From JBEBGV01 sp040081265 (lineage in GTDB: Bacteria > Acidobacteriota > Vicinamibacteria > Vicinamibacterales > UBA2999): a DNA stretch of 34,946 nt. The translations under genes were made by a program, and so were the position numbers. The stretch is taken from NCBI GenBank assembly GCA_040081265.1, contig JBEBGV010000050.1, positions 1 through 34,946 on the forward strand. The letters are read 5' to 3'. Under the pieces are notes generated by a model, which did no database searches, had not been told where the DNA came from, and saw only the letters and a program-made list of their open reading frames with translations. Within the stretch, counting starts at the first letter, position 1. Every line of letters begins with the position of its first letter. Of the stretch, positions 25,223 through 33,177 are shown piece by piece.

Positions 25223-25299
25223 TGGTCGGGGCGACAGGATTTGAACCTGCGACATCCTGCTCCCAAAGCAGGCGCGCTACCAGGCTGCGCCACGCCCCG
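25223..25299 (-). tRNA. tRNA-Pro (anticodon TGG)
   Basis: Read on the minus strand, the 77-nt cloverleaf has acceptor arms CGGGGCG (25299-25293) and CGCCCCG, a D-arm with GGTAGCGC, the anticodon arm CCTGC-TTTGGGA-GCAGG giving TGG, and a T-arm with GGTTCAAATCC. A and an encoded CCA follow (25226-25223). A CATAAT hexamer (25319-25314, minus strand) is a plausible -10. The gene stands alone. Confidence 0.95.
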
Positions 25300-25387
25300 A
25301 CGCTGAGGCCACCATTATGACCCGGTTCTTCGACCTTCCTTCTCATTCCTCCAACCTGGCGCGCCCGCCGGCTATCCGGCTGTCTGG

Positions 25388-25807
25388 CTATCTGGGAACG
25401 ATGCGGATGGGGTCGGCGGATCCCGGCTCCAGCGTCGTGGCTCCTGCAGGAAAGCCGTTGGCCTCGAGCAGGTAGGCGACGAGATCGATCACGAGGGGGT
25501 CCTGAAGGCTCCCCGGGGCGTCCTGGGGCATCGATTTACGAATTTTGGTGAACAGGGCGCCGACTGTTGACCCCCTCATGAAGGTGTCGTACTTCAGGGG
25601 AGGTGCGCCGGAGTCGCCGGAATTGGTGCCGGCCAGATCGTCGGCGTGGCAGTTGGCGCAGAAGACGATGTAGGTTTCTTTCCCTCGAAGGGCTTGCTCG
25701 CGGGTGTAGACTCCGTCCCAGACGGTGGTGGAGGGCACCTGCCCGGCCTGAGCGACCGCAAACACGAGTATCCCGAGAGTCGCCAACAAAAGAGACCTGA
25801 ACCGCAT
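25388..25807 (-). CDS. Small secreted mono-haem cytochrome c
   Basis: 139 residues. ATG 25807 opens a signal peptide (MRFRSLLLATLGILVFAVAQ, cleavage near QAGQ). One haem site, CANCH (C50, C53, H54), and Met93 in KSMPQDAPGSL as likely distal ligand; the helix DLVAYLLEANGF closes the fold. The chain closely parallels the cytochrome encoded at 28072-28494 and the haem domain of the PQQ dehydrogenase, so a periplasmic electron acceptor for such a dehydrogenase is a fair inference. A longer frame from 25942 would overlap the divergent regulator gene and is rejected. TATAAA ends 6 nt before the ATG, with no RBS. Confidence 0.88.
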   Translation of the reverse strand: MRFRSLLLATLGILVFAVAQAGQVPSTTVWDGVYTREQALRGKETYIVFCANCHADDLAGTNSGDSGAPPLKYDTFMRGSTVGALFTKIRKSMPQDAPGSLQDPLVIDLVAYLLEANGFPAGATTLEPGSADPIRIVPR

Positions 25808-25813
25808 GGTCAC

Positions 25814-25819
25814 TTTATA
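25814..25819 (-). promoter_or_regulatory. -10 TATAAA abutting the cytochrome c start
   Basis: TATAAA (minus strand) ends 6 nt before ATG 25807, placing the expected transcription start on or beside the start codon. It is the best -10 match among the SD-less genes here. Confidence 0.5.
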
Positions 25820-25929
25820 CAGATGCCCGTCGCCACGGTCTTGAAGGCATCCTGAGTTCTCCCCGAAGACACGATGAATCTTCGCTGAAGAACGGGTGTA
25901 AGATTTGTCGCCGGTCGCAGAAGGGCACG

Positions 25930-28065
25930 ATGGAAACCCCACAGGTTGAGTACCTTTTCGGGCCGTTTCGGATGGACGTGGCGTCGCTGCAGCTGTGGAA
26001 GGATTCCCAGCTCATCGCGCTGACGCCCAAGGCCTTCGACACGCTCCTGGTGCTCGTGCAGCACCACAACCGGGTCGTCCGCAAAGACGAGCTCCTGAGC
26101 GCCGTCTGGCCGAATACCTTCGTCTCCGAAGACAACCTGGCGCAGAACATCACCCTGCTGCGCAAGTGCCTGGGCGACGACCACAATCAGCCGCAGTACA
26201 TAGCCACCCTGCCTCGCCGGGGCTACCGCTTCATCGCCCCCGTATCGGTGAAGCCTGACCCGGCGGCCGTCGAGATCGCACCGCCGCCAGTGCACGTCGA
26301 CCCTCCTCAGATCGTCGGCCCTCTGGCCTCAGAAGCCAAAGCAACCGCCCGTCTCCGAATTGCGGTCGCAGCCCTTGTGGTCGCGGCGATTGGCGCCGGA
26401 GCCTATGTGGCCGGACGCGCCTCGCTGCCAGCCATCGAAGCCAACCCGCTGAGTTTTGCTCTGGACGCCCCAACGGGTACGCATCTCGCCTCCGGAGCGG
26501 TCCTCTCGCCCGATGGGCGTTCGGTGGCACTCATCGCACAGGATCAGTCAACCGGCTCGGTGAAGATCTGGGTCCGCGCGCTCGACCACGGCACGGCGCG
26601 CATGGTTGAGGGTACCGAAGGTGCGTCGCGGCCCTTCTGGTCCCCGGACGGACAGTCACTCGGCTTTTTCGCCAACGGGCGGCTCAAGCGCATCAGCCTG
26701 AGCGGGGGGTCGGCGCAGACCCTCGCCTCGTTCGTCGGACTGACGAGTTCAGGCGGCAGCTGGAGCAGCAGCGACATCATCCTCTTCGCCGCCTACAAGA
26801 CCGGCATCTGGGCAGTGCCAGCGGCGGGCGGCAAGCCGACGCCGGTCACCACGGTGGACGCGGCCCACCTGGAAACGGCGCACCGCTGGCCGCAGTTTCT
26901 TCCCGACGGCCAGCACTTCCTGTTCACGGTGGCCGCAGAAGAGCCGGAGCGCTCCGGCGTCTTCCTGGGGTCACTCGATTCGCAGGACCGCAAACGCCTC
27001 CTCGATGACATCTCGGCCGTCTTCGCGCCCCCAGGATTTCTATTCTTCATCCGCGATCGCGTCCTCCTCGCCCAGCCATTCGATGCCTCCACGCACATGC
27101 TCTCCGGAAAACCGGTGCCCATGGCTACTGGAGTGGCGCCACCGGGTTCGAACAACAACTCGGTGGTCTCTGCGGTCCCGGACCTGCTCACCTTTGGCGC
27201 CACCAGCGAACTCCGCCTGGCGTGGTTTGACCGATCGGGAAAGTCGCTTCAGGACGTGAAGTCTCCGATCGGACTCTCGAACATGTCGCTCTCGAGGGAC
27301 CAGACCCACGTGATCGCGGGCAATGGCACCGACGTGTGGCTGATTGATCTGGAACGTGACGCACCAACCCGCCTCACTCCCGGCAACACGCCGATGCAAT
27401 CACCTGACGGCAGCGAGATTGCCTTCACGAGCGCGCGCAAGTCGGGCATCTCCGATATCTTCATCCGCCCGACCGCCGGAGCGGTGACCGATGAACTGGT
27501 CATCCGCAGCGCGGAAAATAAGTTCATGAACGACTGGACAAAGGACGGGCGCTATCTCGTCTACGGCAGCCTCAACCCGCAGACAAAAATGGACCTGTGG
27601 CTGGCGCAGCGCCAGGGCGAGACGACACCGGTCCCGTTTCTGACCTCGCCGTTCAATGAGTTCCAGGCGCAGGTGTCGCCCGACGGTCGATGGATTGCGT
27701 ACGCCTCGGACGAGTCGGGCATCTGGGAGGTCTACGTGCAGTCCTTCCCCACGCCTGGCGCCAAACGCGCGGTTTCCTCAGGAGGTGGCTCCGAGCCACA
27801 GTGGCGCGGCGACGGGAAGGAACTCTTTTACCTCGGTGCTGATGGCACCCTCATGAGCGTGGACGTCGAAGCCGGCGCGAGCCTGCAGGTCAGCCGCCGT
27901 CGTGCCCTGTTTCGTACACCCATCCCCATCTCCGGCGAGATGTATGCGCGCCGAAACCACTACATCCCCAGCGTGGATGGCCAGCGGTTCCTGATGAACA
28001 CGCCTGAGCATCCGCAGGGTTCCATCACGATGGTCGTGAACTGGCGCGCCCGCGTCGCCAACTGA
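25930..28065 (+). CDS. CadC-type winged-helix membrane regulator with TolB-like propeller
   Basis: 711 residues. Residues 8-105 are an OmpR/CadC-type winged helix (LTPKAFDTLLVLVQHHNRVV, VSEDNLAQNITLLRKCLGD, YIATLPRRGYRFIAPV). A transmembrane helix (about 142-161) follows a Pro-rich linker. Residues ~180-705 form a PD40/WD40-like propeller with repeats such as LSPDGRSVALIA, WSPDGQSLGFFA and VSPDGRWIAYASDE, expected in the periplasm. It is probably a one-component sensor: DNA binding inside, ligand or protein sensing outside. It is divergent (122 bp) from one cytochrome c gene and ends 6 nt from a convergent second one. TAAGAT (25899-25904) and an AGAAGGG RBS precede the ATG. Signal sensed and targets are unknown. 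Confidence 0.88.
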   Translation: METPQVEYLFGPFRMDVASLQLWKDSQLIALTPKAFDTLLVLVQHHNRVVRKDELLSAVWPNTFVSEDNLAQNITLLRKCLGDDHNQPQYIATLPRRGYRFIAPVSVKPDPAAVEIAPPPVHVDPPQIVGPLASEAKATARLRIAVAALVVAAIGAGAYVAGRASLPAIEANPLSFALDAPTGTHLASGAVLSPDGRSVALIAQDQSTGSVKIWVRALDHGTARMVEGTEGASRPFWSPDGQSLGFFANGRLKRISLSGGSAQTLASFVGLTSSGGSWSSSDIILFAAYKTGIWAVPAAGGKPTPVTTVDAAHLETAHRWPQFLPDGQHFLFTVAAEEPERSGVFLGSLDSQDRKRLLDDISAVFAPPGFLFFIRDRVLLAQPFDASTHMLSGKPVPMATGVAPPGSNNNSVVSAVPDLLTFGATSELRLAWFDRSGKSLQDVKSPIGLSNMSLSRDQTHVIAGNGTDVWLIDLERDAPTRLTPGNTPMQSPDGSEIAFTSARKSGISDIFIRPTAGAVTDELVIRSAENKFMNDWTKDGRYLVYGSLNPQTKMDLWLAQRQGETTPVPFLTSPFNEFQAQVSPDGRWIAYASDESGIWEVYVQSFPTPGAKRAVSSGGGSEPQWRGDGKELFYLGADGTLMSVDVEAGASLQVSRRRALFRTPIPISGEMYARRNHYIPSVDGQRFLMNTPEHPQGSITMVVNWRARVAN

Positions 28066-28071
28066 CCTCGG

Positions 28072-28494
28072 TTATCGATCGAACGAGATCTCCCGCAGCG
28101 CTCCGGCATCGGCCGGCAACTCCGTCATGCCCGACTTCACTCCACTCGTCTGGAGCAGGTAGGCAACGATGTCGGCATACTCCCTCGGGCTGAGTGATCC
28201 TGGCCGATCGGCCGGCATCGTCTTCATCGCCTTGTCGTAGAGGGCAGCAAGTGGCTCTCCACGCCATCGCGTGTCGAACGCCTCTCCAGTCAGGGGTGGA
28301 ACCTCCATCGGCTCGTCTCCGCGGAGGTCGCCGCCGTGACAGCCGGCGCACACACGCTCATAGGCCGCGTGCCCCCGATCCGCTTGCAGAGCCGTATAGA
28401 CACCGATGCTGGTGGAACGTGATTGTGGCGCCGCGAGGACCGCGACGGGAAGCGCCACGGAGGCAAGCAGCACGAGCCTCCGTGGCGATGTCAC
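28072..28494 (-). CDS. Small secreted mono-haem cytochrome c
   Basis: 140 residues from GTG 28494, which begins a signal peptide (TSPRRLVLLASVALPVAVL, cleavage near LAAPQ). The longer frame from 28581 overlaps the receptor gene and is not preferred. The haem site is CAGCH (C49, C52, H53); Met93 in KTMPADRPGSL is the likely distal ligand; DIVAYLLQTSG is the C-terminal helix. It matches the cytochrome at 25388-25807 in length, spacing and motifs, so the two are paralogues. It starts 13 nt after the TonB-receptor stop and is the last gene of that operon-like run. Role: periplasmic electron transfer, partner unknown. Confidence 0.85.
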   Translation of the reverse strand: MTSPRRLVLLASVALPVAVLAAPQSRSTSIGVYTALQADRGHAAYERVCAGCHGGDLRGDEPMEVPPLTGEAFDTRWRGEPLAALYDKAMKTMPADRPGSLSPREYADIVAYLLQTSGVKSGMTELPADAGALREISFDR

Positions 28495-28507
28495 CGGTGG
28501 ATCCGAT

Positions 28508-31501
28508 CTAGAAATCGAACTGCGCGCTGATCTTGAAGAACCGCGCGTTGACGATGCGCTGTGGCTGCTGCCACGACGCATAGTTGTTGTTCTGGACGAG
28601 GGCCGCGCTCGAGTTGAACGCGTTGTAGATGTCCAGATTGACCGTGGTCTTCGTCGTGCCCAGGCGCATCGGCTTGGCGAGGCGGAGATCGAGCTGGTTC
28701 AACCGGTCGCCGAAGATGGTGCCCGGCTCGACCAGGTTCACGGTCACGTTGGCCGCGTTGCCCGAAAGCGGACGTCCCAGTGACGGCTGGACTGACGCAT
28801 TCGAGGCGTTGTAGTTGGCCAGCAGCATCTGGCCAGGCAGGCTCTGGAAGGTCGCACTGGCCTGGGCACCAATGCGCGGGATCGTGTAAGCACCGAGGAA
28901 CTTGTACTGGGTCAGGAAGCTCGCGGTGTTGTCACAATACGGCAGCCCCACCGGGTTGATTTCCGGGAGCGCCGCGAGCACCTCGCAGTTGTTCGTGTGC
29001 GAACGACCTGAGCTGAGGCCACCCTGCAGCAGGACGCCGTTCTGCAGTCGCGCGCTGACGCTCGCGTCGACACCATTCCACGACTCTGTCTGCTTACCGT
29101 AGTTGCTGGCGAAGGTCTGCAACTGATCGACCTGGCCCACCCGGTTCGGGTTGAGGTTGTACAGATTGTTCAACGTGTAGCCGCCACCACCCGGCAGGCG
29201 GGCGTCGGTGGGTGCCACCACGCTGAAAGCCGCGAAGTCAGACGCAGCCTGCGCGCGGTTGTCGGTCACGATGAAGTTACCGTACCAGCGGCGAAAGAAG
29301 CTCACTTCGGCCGAGATGCGCGGCGCCAGCTCACGCTGCACGCCTCCGGAGAACTCCCAGTTGTAGGCGCGAATGCCCCACCCGTTGATCGTCTCGGGGT
29401 CGATGGTCGTGCTGCGGGTCACCTTGCCGAAGTTCTGATCCGACATCGCCCCGCACTCACCATTGGCGAGGGGATTGATGAGATCGCAGTCAGGCACGAA
29501 GTCGCGATCGGCGTCCGCCCACGAACGGTTCACGGCAAACGCCAGCAGGCCCACCGGGTTCGACCCGGCTCCAAACGCGCCCTGCAGACCACTCGCCACC
29601 ATGTACTTGCTGAGGCTCACCTTGATTGCCGTGCGACCGTCACCGCTCAGGTCATACACGACCCCCAGGCGCGGGGTGATGTCCTTCCAGCGCACCCAAT
29701 CCGTCTTCGGAAAGGAGATGTTGCGGTTCGGCACAAACGGTCCGGGCCCCGCGTGCGAGGCCGGGAAGTAGTCGTTGAAGTAGTCAAACCGCACGCCTGC
29801 GTTGACGGTCAGACGCCGGACCGTCCACCTGTCCTGGGCGAAGATGCCGAGGTCATGGCGGATGTTGGCCTCATTGAGCGTCGGCTTCGCATACATCGTC
29901 AGCTGATTGGGCACGCCATTGTTCAGGCGATAGTTGATCAGGTTGTTCATGTCGTCGGCCGACTGCCAGAACTTTCGCCCCCCCGGGTTGTCGGTGAAGC
30001 CGACCTTCAGGGAGTGACTCCCAGTCACGTAGGACATGGCGGCCTTGTACTGGTAGTTGAGCGAACGCGTAAAGCCGGTATGCGTCGCCTTGGTCACCGA
30101 GCGGTAGGCAAACCCGCTGGACTGCTCGACAACGCCGATCAGGTGCACGGCGGTGCCGTCGGCGAGATAGTCGCGCAAGGACGAGTTCAATTCGCGCGGG
30201 TCCACGTCGCGCCAGACTTCGGCGCGGTTCGAGAAACCCGCTTCGAGCAACATCCGGCTGGTCATTGGCGACGACCAGCTCGCCATGATCACCCGGTTCA
30301 ACGGATACTCGCGCTCACCGATGTTCTCGGGCGACGAGCCAGCGATGACGCCGTTGCAGCGGCAATAGGACCCGTTGTCGTAATAGAAGCTGGCCTTGTT
30401 CTTCGTGTTGATCTGCCAGGTGAGCCGGGCGTTGGCGTCCCAGGTGTGCAGCTTGAAGATGCCTGGATTACTCTGATCGGCCACGTAGGTCCACTTGGTG
30501 GGATCGTTGAGGTTCTTGTTGGCGAAGATGCCGCCCACCTGATTGTGGTTCTTCGTGTCGCGATACGACATGAACAGCCACAGCTTGTCCCTGAGGAGCG
30601 GACCACCTGCTCCCGGAGCAAAGTCGGTAATCAGCTTGATCTGGTCCGCCGTCTGCAGCCCGCGCTGGCGGAGCTCGTCATTGAAGTTGTTACCCTGGAA
30701 CCCCCCGTTGAGGGCGGTGGCGAAGAGCGTGCCCGAAAAGCGGTTACCGCCCTCGCGCGGAATCAGGTTCATGCGCACGCCACCGGTGGGACTCTCGGCT
30801 GAACCGGCGCCGACGTCGATCGTCAGCTCCTGGGTTGCGCTCATGTTCGGTGTCGAGATCGAGAACTGTCCCGATCCTTCGGCGCTGTACATCGTCAGGC
30901 CGTCGATGGTCAGGCGCTGATCGCTTGGCCGGCTGCCGTGAACGACAAGCTGCTGCTGCACGTCACCGAGCGCACCGCCGACGTCCTGAGTGCCACCGAG
31001 GCTGGCACCGACGCTGACACCGGGAATCAGCACGGCGAGGTTGAACTGGTTGCGGCCACTCGGAATGGCGTCGATCACTTCCTTGTTGAGCACAGCCTGT
31101 TTGGCTGCGCTCTGAACGTCAACGATGGGAGCCTCGCCGGTAACCGTGATCGTTTCCTCGAGCGCGCCGACCCGCATGTCTGCGTTGACCGTTGCGCTGA
31201 ACGAACCCGTCAGCTCGACGCCGTCTCGGCGGGCGGTGTTGAAGCCAGGCAACGTGAACGTGATCGTGTAACTGCCCGGGCGCAGGTCAACGACCTTGTA
31301 CTGGCCCGCTCCGTCGGTGACGACCGAACGCACCTTCTCAATCAGGGCGGGGCTGGCCGCCTCCACAGTCACGCCGGGCAGGACGGCGCCCGACGAGTCG
31401 CGAACGGTGCCCACGATCGAAGCCTGGGCGTAGGCTGCAGCGGGGATCACCGCCAGCAGCCAGAGTGCGAGCACGAGTTGTTTCCCGACGCCTCGGACCA
31501 T
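28508..31501 (-). CDS. TonB-dependent receptor, Oar-like, with carboxypeptidase-regulatory domain
   Basis: 997 residues from ATG 31501, supported by GGAGGAG upstream and a signal peptide (GKQLVLALWLLAVIPAAAYA). A CarboxypepD_reg domain (about 27-110; ASIVGTVRDSSGAVLPGVTV) precedes a plug with QLVVHGSRPSDQRLTIDGL and a large beta-barrel that ends RFFKISAQFDF, the aromatic terminus expected for outer-membrane insertion. Oar-like receptors are abundant in Acidobacteriota and are usually thought to take up or secrete large substrates such as oligosaccharides or peptides with TonB energy. Neighbours are secreted ankyrin, DUF1552 and cytochrome proteins. Ligand unknown. Confidence 0.92.
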   Translation of the reverse strand: MVRGVGKQLVLALWLLAVIPAAAYAQASIVGTVRDSSGAVLPGVTVEAASPALIEKVRSVVTDGAGQYKVVDLRPGSYTITFTLPGFNTARRDGVELTGSFSATVNADMRVGALEETITVTGEAPIVDVQSAAKQAVLNKEVIDAIPSGRNQFNLAVLIPGVSVGASLGGTQDVGGALGDVQQQLVVHGSRPSDQRLTIDGLTMYSAEGSGQFSISTPNMSATQELTIDVGAGSAESPTGGVRMNLIPREGGNRFSGTLFATALNGGFQGNNFNDELRQRGLQTADQIKLITDFAPGAGGPLLRDKLWLFMSYRDTKNHNQVGGIFANKNLNDPTKWTYVADQSNPGIFKLHTWDANARLTWQINTKNKASFYYDNGSYCRCNGVIAGSSPENIGEREYPLNRVIMASWSSPMTSRMLLEAGFSNRAEVWRDVDPRELNSSLRDYLADGTAVHLIGVVEQSSGFAYRSVTKATHTGFTRSLNYQYKAAMSYVTGSHSLKVGFTDNPGGRKFWQSADDMNNLINYRLNNGVPNQLTMYAKPTLNEANIRHDLGIFAQDRWTVRRLTVNAGVRFDYFNDYFPASHAGPGPFVPNRNISFPKTDWVRWKDITPRLGVVYDLSGDGRTAIKVSLSKYMVASGLQGAFGAGSNPVGLLAFAVNRSWADADRDFVPDCDLINPLANGECGAMSDQNFGKVTRSTTIDPETINGWGIRAYNWEFSGGVQRELAPRISAEVSFFRRWYGNFIVTDNRAQAASDFAAFSVVAPTDARLPGGGGYTLNNLYNLNPNRVGQVDQLQTFASNYGKQTESWNGVDASVSARLQNGVLLQGGLSSGRSHTNNCEVLAALPEINPVGLPYCDNTASFLTQYKFLGAYTIPRIGAQASATFQSLPGQMLLANYNASNASVQPSLGRPLSGNAANVTVNLVEPGTIFGDRLNQLDLRLAKPMRLGTTKTTVNLDIYNAFNSSAALVQNNNYASWQQPQRIVNARFFKISAQFDF

Positions 31502-31538
31502 CGCTCCTCCTTGTAACAGACCTGTCTTGTTGATGAAT

Positions 31539-33152
31539 CTATCTGGGGGCGGTCGCGGCTGGCGCGGTCTGCCGCGCGGGACGCGTCCCGGGAATCTCGA
31601 CATCCTTCGCGCCGGTGGGTACCGTGGTGACACCCGCCCGCGTCATCAGTTCGCGCACCAGTGACACAGTGGATTCACCGGGCTTGCCACCCACCCGCGT
31701 GCCACTCCCATCGTCAGACACGCCGATGTTCAAGGCTCCGTCGAGGATCGACAGGCCCTGCTTGGTCATCGCGTCGAGCCTGGCTCCGTGCTCTACGAGA
31801 TAGCTGATGACCCGGTTCCGGCCGGTGAAGGCCGCGCCGTAGAGGGCGGTCTCCCCCTTGGCGTTGCTCGCGTTCACGTCTGCGCCGCGCTCGACCAGCA
31901 CCCGCGCTATCTCGTACGCATCGTCAGGGGAGCCAGCCTTCTCGGGGTCACCTTCCTGCGTGATCGTGTATTTCACCCCAGAGGCCAGCATCAGCGCGGT
32001 CGTGCCGTCAGGCTGGGTGGCTGCCACGTTCGCGCCATGCTGCAGCAGGAGTTCGACCATGTCCCGATTGTCGAACTTGGACGCCCGCATCAGCGGCGTT
32101 GTTCCGGTGCTGAAGTAGGCAGGGCCACCCGCGTGATAGCGCTGAAGCGTGCGACCCTTCAGCGCCACGTTCACGTCCGCTCCGTGTTCGATCAGCACCT
32201 TCATGAGACCGACGCAGTCGAGCGCGTTGTTTTCCTTGATGTCGGGTCGGCTGCGTTCCCACGGCGGTGTCCGCATCTCGATCGTCGCGTACAGCGCGGC
32301 CATGCCGCTCGAGTCGGCGAGGTTCGGATTGGCACCGCGCTCAACCAGCACCGCGGCCAGGTCGAAGTGCCCGTTGACGATCGACTGGAGCAGCGGCGTG
32401 TAACCTTCGGGATCCTGAACGTTGATGTTTGCACCGGCATCGATCAGGGCCCTGGCCGCATCAGCCGCTCCCTGGCGCGCGGCATACATCAGAGGTGTCC
32501 ACTGCCCCGCAGGCACCGAGCTGCTGACGTAGTTACTGGGATCGGCGGGTTTCTGAGCAGGGTATTTGATCGTCGCGGACTTCGCGTCCACCTTCGCGCC
32601 CAGCTCCACCAGCGTCTTGACGGCCGCCGCGTTGTTCTCCGCCGCTGCCCACATGAGCGGGGTCTCCCCCATCCACGTCTCTGCCGCGTTGACGTCGGCG
32701 CCGCGCGCGGCCAGCACGCGGATGGCCTCGGCGCTCCCACTTCGAGCCGCCAGGAGGATCGCGGACTGCCCTTCCGCGCTGGTCGTTCCCACACGGGCAC
32801 CAGCACCGAGCAGCTTCTCGATGACGCGCGCATCGCCGCTGGTCGCGGCAAGCGCGAGCGGGGTGACGCCGTACCGATTGCCCTGATCCGCACGTGCTCC
32901 CGCAGCCAGCAACGCGTCCACGAGCGTCACATCGCCAGATCTGACCGCCCAGTGGAGAGCGGTTGTGCCATCGGCCTCGGTCACGTTCACGTCGGCCTTC
33001 TGCTGAATCAACCGACGTGCCACGGCGGTCTTGCCGTCGCGAACGGCATCGACCACGCGCGTCTGCGCTTCCACACCGGCGGGATGACCCACGAGGCCGT
33101 ACGCCATGGCCACTGCTGCGATGGCGAGCCTTGCGAACGCTGATCTCTTCAC
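31539..33152 (-). CDS. Secreted ankyrin-repeat protein
   Basis: 537 residues from GTG 33152, preceded by GGAGGAG and opening a signal peptide (KRSAFARLAIAAVAMAYGL, cleavage near VEAQ). About 10-12 ankyrin repeats fill residues ~35-500 (DGTTALHWAVRSGDVTLVDAL, GVTPLALAATSGDARVIEKL, GWTPLMYAARQGAADAARAL-type units). Two longer insertions break the array, one before GQWTPLMYAA and one around RTPPWERSRPDIKENN / LKGRTLQRYHAGG. The latter is a recognisable feature of a secreted ankyrin family I associate with Acidobacteriota. The tail is Pro/Ala/Thr-rich. It is a periplasmic scaffold by inference, located between the DUF1552 and TonB-receptor genes. Confidence 0.88.
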   Translation of the reverse strand: MKRSAFARLAIAAVAMAYGLVGHPAGVEAQTRVVDAVRDGKTAVARRLIQQKADVNVTEADGTTALHWAVRSGDVTLVDALLAAGARADQGNRYGVTPLALAATSGDARVIEKLLGAGARVGTTSAEGQSAILLAARSGSAEAIRVLAARGADVNAAETWMGETPLMWAAAENNAAAVKTLVELGAKVDAKSATIKYPAQKPADPSNYVSSSVPAGQWTPLMYAARQGAADAARALIDAGANINVQDPEGYTPLLQSIVNGHFDLAAVLVERGANPNLADSSGMAALYATIEMRTPPWERSRPDIKENNALDCVGLMKVLIEHGADVNVALKGRTLQRYHAGGPAYFSTGTTPLMRASKFDNRDMVELLLQHGANVAATQPDGTTALMLASGVKYTITQEGDPEKAGSPDDAYEIARVLVERGADVNASNAKGETALYGAAFTGRNRVISYLVEHGARLDAMTKQGLSILDGALNIGVSDDGSGTRVGGKPGESTVSLVRELMTRAGVTTVPTGAKDVEIPGTRPARQTAPAATAPR

Positions 33153-33177
33153 GACTCCTCCTGATCTCTGCCGGTGA

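Noticed and set aside
29753..30802. 349-codon plus-strand frame within the TonB-receptor gene
   Set aside because: Antisense to a convincing full-length receptor; no recognisable domain.
31788..33143. 451-codon plus-strand frame opposite the ankyrin gene
   Set aside because: Repeat-driven antisense frame; the minus-strand ankyrin consensus is unmistakable.
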